From NCBI RefSeq assembly GCF_027158485.1, contig NZ_JAMKYJ010000010.1: a DNA stretch of 64,000 bases; one strand, 5' to 3'. Below the pieces are notes generated by a model that was given only the letters and a program-made list of their open reading frames with translations, was not told where the DNA came from and searched no databases. How positions within the stretch are numbered: position 1 is the stretch's first letter; each line of letters starts with the position of its first letter. The position numbers were made by a program, and so were the translations under genes. Below are positions 33,536 to 40,972 of the stretch, in pieces. This stretch comes from Oxalobacter formigenes. Lineage in GTDB: Bacteria > Pseudomonadota > Gammaproteobacteria > Burkholderiales > Burkholderiaceae_D.

Positions 33536-34660
33536 ATGCCGACTGATAAGGACAATTCTCCCAGACTGGACCTGATTGACGCTAGCAAAGTGGTTGCTAG
33601 GGGCTGTTGGCGTGTCGAGGTTTTGGCATCGGCAGGAACGATCAATCGCCTGAAATCGACAATCCATAGCTATTCAGGCAAAACCGGTATTGTCTGGGAT
33701 CTGACCCGTATACGGGAGCTGGATTACATCAGCGCCCAGTTCTTATGGGAAAGCTGGGGCGAAAAAAGGCCTGCCAATCTGGCCCTTACCGAAGAACAGG
33801 GAAGGTTTTTTGCCCGTCTGGAACAGGCAGGCCAACTGAAACTGCCGGACACGACCAAACCTTTTCTCTGGCCATGGCAACGTTTCCGCAATATTGTCCA
33901 CAAGGTTTCAGAACATTTTTCCGGTATGGTCGCGCTCGTCGGACAGTTGATGATCGATATTGTCAATTTTGCCAAAGCGCCCCGCCGGGGCCCCTGGACG
34001 GAAATTTCCGCCAATATTTATCACGCCGGTGCACAGGCTCTGGGAATTACCGCCGTAGTCGGTTTCCTGATCGGTGTCGTTTTATCCTATCTTTCGGCAC
34101 AGCAGCTGCATATGTTCGGCGGTGACGTTTTTCTGGTCAATTTATTGGGGATCAGCGTTCTTCGTGAACTGGGACCATTGCTCGCGGCCATCCTGGTAGC
34201 TGGTCGGTCCGGGTCTTCCATGACGGCCCAGCTTGGGGTCATGCGAGTGACAGAAGAGTTGAGTGCCATGCAGGTCATGGGGTTGCCGCAGGGATTCCGC
34301 CTGATCATGCCTAAAGTCATCGCCCTGTCTATTGTCATGCCGCTTCTGGTTATCTGGACGGACGTGATTGCCCTTTTGGGTGGGATGCTGGCAGGCAGTT
34401 ACGAGATCGGCTTGTCCATGTCATATTTTCTGGCTTCTTTGCCAGATGCGGTTCCGATCGCCAATTTCTGGATAGGGGTTGGAAAAGGTTATGTGTTCGG
34501 TATTCTGATAGCGTTGATCGCTTGTTATTATGGCCTGAAAATCAAGCCCAATACTGAAAGTCTGGGTGAAGGCACGACTCGTTCCGTGGTGACTTCCATT
34601 ACCGTTGTCATTCTGGCCGATGCCATTTTCGCCATTGTTCTTCAGGGAGTGGGATTCTGA
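33536..34660 (+). CDS. MlaE-like ABC permease with N-terminal STAS domain
   Basis: Inner-membrane permease of an MCE-type phospholipid transporter. The 374-residue product has an N-terminal STAS/MlaB-like domain (about 1-100: VARGCWRVEVLASAGTINRL, TGIVWDLTRIRELDYISAQFLWESW) fused to a MlaE permease (about 130-374: GAQALGITAVVGFLIGVVLSYLSAQQL, VLRELGPLLAAILVAGRSGSSMTAQLGVMRVTEELSAMQVMG, the coupling-helix signature). In E. coli MlaB is separate; the fusion is common in other proteobacteria. First gene of a four-gene operon; stop overlaps the ATPase start by one base. Confidence 0.9.
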   Translation: MPTDKDNSPRLDLIDASKVVARGCWRVEVLASAGTINRLKSTIHSYSGKTGIVWDLTRIRELDYISAQFLWESWGEKRPANLALTEEQGRFFARLEQAGQLKLPDTTKPFLWPWQRFRNIVHKVSEHFSGMVALVGQLMIDIVNFAKAPRRGPWTEISANIYHAGAQALGITAVVGFLIGVVLSYLSAQQLHMFGGDVFLVNLLGISVLRELGPLLAAILVAGRSGSSMTAQLGVMRVTEELSAMQVMGLPQGFRLIMPKVIALSIVMPLLVIWTDVIALLGGMLAGSYEIGLSMSYFLASLPDAVPIANFWIGVGKGYVFGILIALIACYYGLKIKPNTESLGEGTTRSVVTSITVVILADAIFAIVLQGVGF

Positions 34661-35478
34661 TGAAGACAAAAGAAGAAATCGCCATCGAGATTCGTGGATT
34701 GTGGACACAGTTCGGAAGTCATGTCGTTCACAAGGATCTGGATTTGACGATCAGGCGAGGTGAAATCGTTTCCATTGTGGGAGGGTCGGGGTCAGGAAAA
34801 ACGACGCTTTTGCGGGAAATACTCGGTCTCCAGAAACCGGCACGCGGGACGGTGAAAGTATTGGGCATCGATATCGAAAAAGCGGACGCTGCCACCATGA
34901 GAAAGCTTGATGACAAATGGGGTGTCCTGTTTCAGCAGGGAGCTTTATTTTCCGCCCTGTCCGTTTTCGACAATGTGGCTTTGCCATTGCGCGAATTGAG
35001 GGGGTTGCCTGAATCATTGATTGAAGAGGCAGTGTTATTGAAGCTCCAGATGGCAGGCTTGACTCCGAATGACGCCATCAAGATGCCGTCAGACTTGTCC
35101 GGGGGAATGGTCAAAAGGGTTGCACTGGCCCGTGCCCTGTCGCTGGAACCGGATCTGCTTTTTCTTGATGAACCGACGGCTGGACTGGATCCGGCCCTGT
35201 CCGACAGTTTTGTGGAACTCATCCAGGGTTTGCATGATGAGTTGGGGCTGACCGTCGTCATGGTTTCGCATGATCTGGACACTATTTTGGAGTTATCTAC
35301 TCAAATAGCGGTATTGGCCGATAAAAAGGTCGTCGCAAGCGGGCCTCCTGAAGAGGTATTGAAAGTCAGACATCCGTTTATCGAGGATTTCTTTTTGGGT
35401 AAACGGGGCAGCAAGGTTATAGAGGCATTGCCGGAATTGAGTGCCGAAATTGGTATAAGAGGGAATGATGGAAAATAA
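34660..35478 (+). CDS. MlaF-like ABC ATPase
   Basis: ATPase of the MCE transporter. The 272-residue product has Walker A VGGSGSGKTTLLREILGL, Q-loop LFQQGALFSALSVFDNV, ABC signature LSGGMVKRVALARAL, Walker B DLLFLDEPTAGLDP and the H-loop VMVSHDLDT. The LFQQGALFSALSVFDNVALPLRE stretch is specific to the MlaF/Mkl subgroup. It overlaps the MCE gene by several codons, so the operon is tightly coupled. Confidence 0.93.
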   Translation: MKTKEEIAIEIRGLWTQFGSHVVHKDLDLTIRRGEIVSIVGGSGSGKTTLLREILGLQKPARGTVKVLGIDIEKADAATMRKLDDKWGVLFQQGALFSALSVFDNVALPLRELRGLPESLIEEAVLLKLQMAGLTPNDAIKMPSDLSGGMVKRVALARALSLEPDLLFLDEPTAGLDPALSDSFVELIQGLHDELGLTVVMVSHDLDTILELSTQIAVLADKKVVASGPPEEVLKVRHPFIEDFFLGKRGSKVIEALPELSAEIGIRGNDGK

Positions 35479-36346
35479 ATCTCATGCGTTTATAGCAGGA
35501 TTATTTACAGTTTGCCTGGTAGCGGCAGCCTTGTTGATCGTCTGGTTTCTCAATATGGACAGAACGGTCAAGCAGCCATATATGATTGCGACCAATTTGT
35601 CGATCCCGGGATTGAACCCGCAGGCAACCGTCCGGTTTCGCGGTCTGGATGTCGGTAAAGTCACCAATATCGGTTTTAACAAAGATGATCCCGGTGAAAT
35701 CCTGATTTATTTCGAAGTCAAGGAAGATACGCCAATGACGGAATCGACCTTTGCTACCCTGAGTTATCAGGGGGTAACGGGTATCGCTTCCATTGAACTG
35801 AATGATGACGAGACCAGCGACAAACGGCTGGTGACATCGGCAGAAAATCCTGCGCACGTCGAGATGCGCTCCAGTTTGCTGAATGAATTGCAGCAGAGAG
35901 GTCTGGATATCCTGAAACAGGTTCAGAGTGTTTCAACCCAGTTGACCGTCCTGTTCGATGAAAAGAATCGGGAAACGATGGTCCGGACGTTTGAAAATAT
36001 CAGCAAGGCCGCGGCGGCATGGGAAAAAGTCGGAAAGCAGCTTGAACCGACAGTCAGCCAGCTTCCTGAAACCGCGATGGAGGCCAGAAAAACGATTATT
36101 TCCATTAACGAAGCATCTCAGGATGTAAAAGCGTTGACACAGAAAGCGAATGCTTTGATGGAAAGTGACGTCGACAGCGATACGGTACAGCGTCTGGATT
36201 CACTTGCGGAAGATGCCAAAACGACGCTCTATAACGTCAATAAGGTTTTGCAGCAATATAAACAAAGACCGTCAGGCTTGTTATTCGGCGCCAGGGGACC
36301 TGCTCCGGGACCAGGTGAACCCGGATTCAGCGCTAGCGGAAATTAG
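35468..36346 (+). CDS. MCE (MlaD-like) substrate-binding protein
   Basis: Periplasmic lipid-binding component. The product of about 292 residues has one N-terminal membrane anchor (AFIAGLFTVCLVAAALLIVWFL) and a single MCE domain (YMIATNLSIPGLNPQATVRFRGLDVGKVTNIGFNKDDPGEILIYFEVKEDTPMTESTFATLSYQGVTGIASIEL), followed by a long helical region (about 150-270) that may form a tunnel or barrel extension. The longer C-terminal helical part and the following lipoprotein resemble PqiB/PqiC- or Ttg2-like systems more than E. coli MlaD (about 180 residues). Two adjacent ATGs; the second (35468) has AGAGGG at better spacing. Confidence 0.88.
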   Translation: MENKSHAFIAGLFTVCLVAAALLIVWFLNMDRTVKQPYMIATNLSIPGLNPQATVRFRGLDVGKVTNIGFNKDDPGEILIYFEVKEDTPMTESTFATLSYQGVTGIASIELNDDETSDKRLVTSAENPAHVEMRSSLLNELQQRGLDILKQVQSVSTQLTVLFDEKNRETMVRTFENISKAAAAWEKVGKQLEPTVSQLPETAMEARKTIISINEASQDVKALTQKANALMESDVDSDTVQRLDSLAEDAKTTLYNVNKVLQQYKQRPSGLLFGARGPAPGPGEPGFSASGN

Positions 36347-36373
36347 TATATTTACCTGAGTAAGGGACTCGTG

Positions 36374-36973
36374 ATGTCAAAACAGTTCAGACTTTTCGTC
36401 GCCGCCATATTAAGTGTCTTCCTGCTGGGTGCATGCGCTCTCGGCGATGGCAGACCGCCTGCAACCCTGTACGATTTCGGACCGTTGAAAACGAATGGCC
36501 TTGTTCAATTGCCGGATGACATGCCTGTGATCAGGACGAGAGTCCATTCGCCGGAATGGATGAGCGAAAATCTGATGTATTACCGCCTGAATTACGTTAA
36601 CGACCAACAGGTACGGTTTTACACGGAAAGCAGCTGGAATACCAATCCTGCGAAACTCTTCAAGAACCGGCTCGATTCCTATCTTGCTTCAGCCGGCAGT
36701 ACCGTTACGGGATTCAGAACCACGTCGCCTACCCTGACCGTTCGGGTTTATATCGAGGATTTCGGCCAGCATTTTACGAGTCCTTCTGCCAGTGTCGGTC
36801 ATGTCTCCCTGAGAGCGTCCCTGTTCAGGGGAAAAGACCTGATCGCGCAAAAAAGTTTTACACGCGACATTCCGGCAACGACGGCAGATGCTGCCGGTGG
36901 AGTCCGTGCCATGGCTCAGGCGACCGATGCCGTTATCGGCGATATCCTGAACTGGATGGTGGCTTCCAGATAG
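36374..36973 (+). CDS. ABC-type transport auxiliary lipoprotein (PqiC-like)
   Basis: The product of about 199 residues starts with a lipoprotein signal (MSKQFRLFVAAILSVFLLGAC; LLGAC lipobox, lipidated Cys near residue 21). The remainder (TLYDFGPLK ... VIRTRVHSPEWMSENLMYYRLNYVNDQQVRFYTESSWNTNPAKLFKNRLDSYL) fits the ABC_trans_aux/PqiC family, outer-membrane partners of MCE transporters. AAGGGA lies six bases before the ATG at 36374; the GTG at 36371 is less likely. Last gene of the operon. Confidence 0.85.
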   Translation: MSKQFRLFVAAILSVFLLGACALGDGRPPATLYDFGPLKTNGLVQLPDDMPVIRTRVHSPEWMSENLMYYRLNYVNDQQVRFYTESSWNTNPAKLFKNRLDSYLASAGSTVTGFRTTSPTLTVRVYIEDFGQHFTSPSASVGHVSLRASLFRGKDLIAQKSFTRDIPATTADAAGGVRAMAQATDAVIGDILNWMVASR

Positions 36974-37071
36974 TGCCACCCGACAAAATGCTGCCGGGGT
37001 GAATTTCAATTGTTTGTCAGTCTGCCTGTCTGGTTCTGTTTACAAGACAGACAGTAATTATTAACATGAGG

Positions 37072-37099
37072 CGACTTTTCCTTATTTAAGGAAAAGTCG
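37072..37099. repeat. Perfect 12-bp hairpin before the alpha/beta hydrolase gene
   Basis: CGACTTTTCCTT (37072-37083) and AAGGAAAAGTCG (37088-37099) flank ATTT. No T-run follows. It lies 35 bases before the start codon, so it could be an operator, a leader hairpin, or the end of the mla transcript. Confidence 0.5.
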
Positions 37100-37134
37100 T
37101 TCAATGTGCAAATCAAGCTGACCGAGGTGATTTT

Positions 37135-37758
37135 ATGAATGCAGACACTCAATTATTTTTTGTTACCGGAGCAGCCGGAAAACTGGAGTGTGCGCTGGAT
37201 TTGCCAAAAGCAGATCCGTCGGGCATTGTCTTGATCGCTCACCCTCATCCGCTTTATGGCGGAACAATGAGCAATAAAGTGGTCCAGATGATTGCGAGAA
37301 CGTTTGTCGCGCTGGGCTATATCGCTGTACGCATGAATTTCCGGGGAGTTGGCGCTTCTGAAGGCTCGCACGATTTCGGGAATGGTGAAACCGACGATAT
37401 GGCCGTTCTTCTCGACCATATCAAAAAACAATATCCCGGCTTGCCTGTCGTTCTTGGCGGTTTTTCATTTGGAACTTACGTCCAGTCCAGATTGCGACAG
37501 AAACTCGCAGCGGAAGGCCAACCACCGGAACGAATGGTATTTGTAAGTGCCACAGCCGGAAAGTGGGCCGTCGATTCCGTTCCTGCCGATACATTGCTGA
37601 TTCATGGCGAACTGGATGAAGTCGTTCCCTTGCCGGATGTGTTCAACTGGGCGCGACCGCAGGATTTGTCCGTTGTGGTTGTGGCTGGTGCCGATCATCT
37701 TTTCAATCATAAACTGCACCATATTCGTAATATCATCACCACCGTTTTCCATCATTGA
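37135..37758 (+). CDS. Alpha/beta hydrolase
   Basis: The 207-residue product has the short alpha/beta hydrolase layout: VLIAHPHPLYGGTMSNKVVQMIARTF (the HPHPxxGG opening typical of this bacterial subgroup, forming the oxyanion site), MNFRGVGASEGSHDFGNGETDD, the nucleophile elbow GGFSFGTY (Ser near residue 119), the acid in HGELDEVVP and the catalytic histidine in VAGADHLFNHK. No signal peptide. Substrate unknown. It ends just before the PBP5-like gene. Confidence 0.85.
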   Translation: MNADTQLFFVTGAAGKLECALDLPKADPSGIVLIAHPHPLYGGTMSNKVVQMIARTFVALGYIAVRMNFRGVGASEGSHDFGNGETDDMAVLLDHIKKQYPGLPVVLGGFSFGTYVQSRLRQKLAAEGQPPERMVFVSATAGKWAVDSVPADTLLIHGELDEVVPLPDVFNWARPQDLSVVVVAGADHLFNHKLHHIRNIITTVFHH

Positions 37759-37802
37759 GCCGAAAGCTGCAAGGATCGGGTACCGATTCTCACTATATTT
37801 TC

Positions 37803-38948
37803 ATGAAAAAAAGCAAGTTCGTCGTTTTATTCCTGTTTTTCTGGTGTTTTCTCTTTAACGTCCATGCCGCCGGTGTAGCTGCCCCGACACTCACATCGAG
37901 ATCGTGGCTGCTGATCGATGTCGTCAGCAATCAGGTTCTGGCGTCCAGTAACAGTCAGGAACGTATCAGGGCCGGGACGCCTGCCCGCCTGATGACGGCT
38001 TATCTTGTTTTTGGCGCGATAAAGGATGGAAAGCTGAATCTGGACAAGACTGTTTCTGTCAGTGATGAAATCGGTGCAATGGAATCGGGCGGTCCCAGAA
38101 TGTTCCTTCAGCCGGGCAGTTCAGTGACGATACAGCAACTGCTTGACGGGCTGATTGTTCAGGGGAGCGAGGATGCTGCGCTGACACTCGCATTGGCCGT
38201 TTCCGGAGACGAAAAGTCATTCGTTGACCTGATGAATCGGGAAGCGGTTCGTCTGGGGATGAAATCGACAAATTTTACGCATCCATACGAAACGGCCGAT
38301 AAGGACAGCTATTCAACACCGAATGACTTGTCGGTACTGGCAGTCAATCTGATGCGTGACTACCCTGATTATTATTCCGGTTTTTCCACGCGGGAATTCA
38401 CTTATAACAAAATCACCCAGCGCAATCCCAACCGGCTTTTGTGGGTCGATCCAACGGTAGATGGCCTTGTGGCTTCTGCCGGTGTGAGGGATAGTATGGT
38501 CGTTTCTGCCCGACGCGACAGTATTCTGGGGGAACGCCGTATGCTGTCCGTTGTCGTCGGTGCCGTATCTGATCAGGCCCGGGCGCAGGAAAGTCTGAAG
38601 CTGTTGAACTGGGGATTCCAGAACTTCGATACGATCAGGTTGTATGAAAAAAATCAGGTTGTCGCATCGCCAGAAGTATGGAAAGGATCAAGCGGGGATG
38701 TCGATATCGGGTTTAATGTCGATACCTATGTATCGGTCCCGAAAGGGGAAATATCCCGGCTTAAAACGGTGCTGGAACGAAACGATCCACTGATCGCCCC
38801 AATTAATGAAGGATCACAGGTGGGTGTACTGAAGATACTCGTTGGTGATAAAGTCATTGCCGAGCTGCCTGTGCTTGCGCTGGAGCAGATCAATGTAGCC
38901 AGTTTTCTGGGCATAATCTGGGATACTATCCGGTTATGGTTTAAATAG
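37803..38948 (+). CDS. PBP5-like protein lacking all D,D-carboxypeptidase motifs
   Basis: The 381-residue product is a full-length S11 D-alanyl-D-alanine carboxypeptidase homologue: signal peptide (KKSKFVVLFLFFWCFLFNVHAAG), transpeptidase-like domain (to about residue 270), PBP5 C-terminal beta domain and a terminal amphipathic helix (FLGIIWDTIRLWFK) for membrane attachment. Unlike the family, its SxxK is T59-P-A-R62 (GTPARLMTAY against ASLTKLMTAY), its SGN is G121-S-E123 (IVQGSEDAA against IVQSGNDAC) and its KTG is V223-A-S225 (VDGLVASAG against VDGLKTGHT). Surrounding residues are well kept. Likely a non-catalytic peptidoglycan-binding or regulatory protein. The upstream 16-codon extension to 37755 precedes the signal peptide and was rejected. 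Confidence 0.85.
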   Translation: MKKSKFVVLFLFFWCFLFNVHAAGVAAPTLTSRSWLLIDVVSNQVLASSNSQERIRAGTPARLMTAYLVFGAIKDGKLNLDKTVSVSDEIGAMESGGPRMFLQPGSSVTIQQLLDGLIVQGSEDAALTLALAVSGDEKSFVDLMNREAVRLGMKSTNFTHPYETADKDSYSTPNDLSVLAVNLMRDYPDYYSGFSTREFTYNKITQRNPNRLLWVDPTVDGLVASAGVRDSMVVSARRDSILGERRMLSVVVGAVSDQARAQESLKLLNWGFQNFDTIRLYEKNQVVASPEVWKGSSGDVDIGFNVDTYVSVPKGEISRLKTVLERNDPLIAPINEGSQVGVLKILVGDKVIAELPVLALEQINVASFLGIIWDTIRLWFK

Positions 38949-38960
38949 AAGGAGTCCATT

Positions 38961-39233
38961 ATGAGCTGCGGTTGCAATGAAGATCCCATCCAATATCCCT
39001 GTGATTTCCCGATCAAGATCATGGGAGAAAAAAGAGACGATTTTGCCCAGACAATGACAGACGTCATTCGTTTGCACGATCCTCTTTTCGATGCCACCAC
39101 GCTTGGTATGCGTTTGTCTTCGCAGGGTAACTATCTTTCCCTGACGGCGACGGTCAAGGCAACCAGCCGGGAGCAACTCGATAACCTGTACAGAGCCTTG
39201 TCTTCCCATCCGATGGTGAAGATTGTCCTTTAA
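38961..39233 (+). CDS. YbeD family protein (DUF493)
   Basis: The 90-residue product has the small alpha/beta ferredoxin-like DUF493 fold: IQYPCDFPIKIMGEKRDDFAQTMTDVIRLHDP at the start and LSLTATVKATSREQLDNLYRALSSHPMVKIVL at the end. It sits in the usual place before lipB. Function unknown, with suggested links to lipoate metabolism from gene order. A Cys-Gly-Cys cluster at the N-terminus (MSCGCNED) is notable. AAGGAG lies eight bases before the start. Confidence 0.9.
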   Translation: MSCGCNEDPIQYPCDFPIKIMGEKRDDFAQTMTDVIRLHDPLFDATTLGMRLSSQGNYLSLTATVKATSREQLDNLYRALSSHPMVKIVL

Positions 39234-39253
39234 GTGACAAGGTTCGGGCATTC

Positions 39254-39949
39254 ATGGAAAACGCCTGTGTGAACGATAAGACTGCCGCTGTCCCGTTGAT
39301 TGTCAAACGGCTCGGTCGCATGGCGTATGAAGCTGTTTTTCAGAAAATGCGCGAGTTTACCGTGTGTCGTAACAGGCAAACACCGGATGAAATATGGGTT
39401 GTGGAGCATGAGCCTGTTTTTACCCTCGGTCAGGCGGCCGACATGTCCCATATCCTGAATGCCCATCAGTTACCTGTTGTCCAGACAGACCGGGGTGGTG
39501 AAGTCACTTATCACGGTCCGGGGCAGGCGGTTGTTTATCCCCTCATTGATTTGCGCCGGCGCTTTAAAGATAAATTGCTCGTGCGCGAGCTGGTTTTCAG
39601 AATTGAAGCGGCCATCATCGATGTACTGGCTAGCCATAATATCATTGGTGAACGACGTGCCGGAGCGCCGGGCATTTACATTCCGCAGCTGCCGGAGTAT
39701 GGCATCCATCAGGGCGCCAAGATTGCGGCGCTGGGCCTGAAGGTCAAAAGCAACGGGACCGTTTATCATGGAATGGCATTGAATGTTGCCATGGATCTTG
39801 AACCCTTTACATGGATCGATCCGTGCGGATATGCGGGATTGAGCGTCACTGATATGAAATCGCTTGGTATCGATTGCTGTCTTGAAGACATTCAGTCCGA
39901 ACTGGTCGATGCCTTGGCCACCAGGCTGGATTTGACGCGGGAACAATAA
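39254..39949 (+). CDS. lipB: Octanoyltransferase LipB
   Basis: Moves the octanoyl group from acyl-carrier protein to lipoyl domains. The 231-residue product has TDRGGEVTYHGPGQAVVYPLIDLRR, ERRAGAPGIYI, the catalytic lysine region GAKIAALGLKVKSNGTVYHGMALNV and the acyl-cysteine in DPCGYAGLSVTDMKSLG. Length and motifs are complete. Between ybeD and lipA; same strand, probably one operon. Confidence 0.95.
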   Translation: MENACVNDKTAAVPLIVKRLGRMAYEAVFQKMREFTVCRNRQTPDEIWVVEHEPVFTLGQAADMSHILNAHQLPVVQTDRGGEVTYHGPGQAVVYPLIDLRRRFKDKLLVRELVFRIEAAIIDVLASHNIIGERRAGAPGIYIPQLPEYGIHQGAKIAALGLKVKSNGTVYHGMALNVAMDLEPFTWIDPCGYAGLSVTDMKSLGIDCCLEDIQSELVDALATRLDLTREQ

Positions 39950-39970
39950 AAAACGGATGGAGTCAGGATA

Positions 39971-40945
39971 ATGTCTGAAAAAGATTCAGGAACGAAAGTC
40001 CCGTCGAATGGCGACATTCACAGACAAAAAGGAGCGCTGAAAACAGCGCGCATTCCCATAAAGATCCAGCCCGCTGAAAAATTGCCCAAACCGGGATGGA
40101 TTCGGGTAAAGGCCGGTTCGTATTCATCCCATTTTCATGAAGTTAAAAACCTGTTGAAGGAACAGGAACTCGTAACGGTTTGTGATGAAGCGAGTTGTCC
40201 GAACCGGGGAGAATGTTACGGGAACGGGACAGCCGCTTTCATGGTGATGGGCGACAGGTGTACACGTCGCTGTCCTTTTTGTGACGTTGCACATGGCCGT
40301 CCTGATCCGCTCGATGAAAAAGAACCTCTGCGACTCGCCAAAACCATATCGGCTCTGGGCCTGTCTTACGTCGTTGTCACTTCAGTCAACCGGGATGATT
40401 TGCGCGATGGAGGGGCTTCCCATTTCGGGGAATGCATCAGGGCAATCAAACTGCATTCCCCGAATACCCGGGTTGAAATACTGACGCCAGATTTCCGGGG
40501 GAAAGTGGACAGGGCACTTGACGCGCTTTGCCAGAACCCGCCTGATGTTTTCAACCATAATCTTGAAACGGTTCCGCGTTTGTACCTGCAGGCTCGACCC
40601 GGGGCCGATTATTCGATGTCCCTGAATCTGCTGAAAGCCTTTGGTGAAAGGTGCCCCAATGTCCCGACAAAGTCAGGGCTGATGGTCGGACTTGGAGAAA
40701 CGGATGAGGAAATTATCGAGGTCATGGAAGACCTGAGAAAACACGGGGTTTCCATGCTGACGATTGGACAGTATCTGATGCCCTCTTCCAGCCATTTGCC
40801 GGTTTTGCGGTATGTCGATCTTTCGACGTTTGACAAATGGCGGCAGCTTGCCACAAGGATGGGTTTTGTACATGCCGCCATCGGTCCGATGGTTCGCTCG
40901 AGTTACCATGCAGATTTGCAGGCCAGAGGCGTTGAAGTGAAGTAA
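39971..40945 (+). CDS. lipA: Lipoyl synthase LipA
   Basis: Radical SAM enzyme inserting two sulfurs into octanoyl groups. The 324-residue product has the auxiliary cluster motif CDEASCPNRGEC, the radical SAM motif CTRRCPFC in DRCTRRCPFCDVAHGRP, GLSYVVVTSVNRDDLRDGGA, and the terminal RSSYHAD serine that ligates the sacrificial cluster. Complete length. Follows lipB by 21 bases with GGAGTCAGGATA ahead of its start. Confidence 0.97.
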   Translation: MSEKDSGTKVPSNGDIHRQKGALKTARIPIKIQPAEKLPKPGWIRVKAGSYSSHFHEVKNLLKEQELVTVCDEASCPNRGECYGNGTAAFMVMGDRCTRRCPFCDVAHGRPDPLDEKEPLRLAKTISALGLSYVVVTSVNRDDLRDGGASHFGECIRAIKLHSPNTRVEILTPDFRGKVDRALDALCQNPPDVFNHNLETVPRLYLQARPGADYSMSLNLLKAFGERCPNVPTKSGLMVGLGETDEEIIEVMEDLRKHGVSMLTIGQYLMPSSSHLPVLRYVDLSTFDKWRQLATRMGFVHAAIGPMVRSSYHADLQARGVEVK

Positions 40946-40972
40946 AACCCTCACTCCAACGGTCCATTGATA

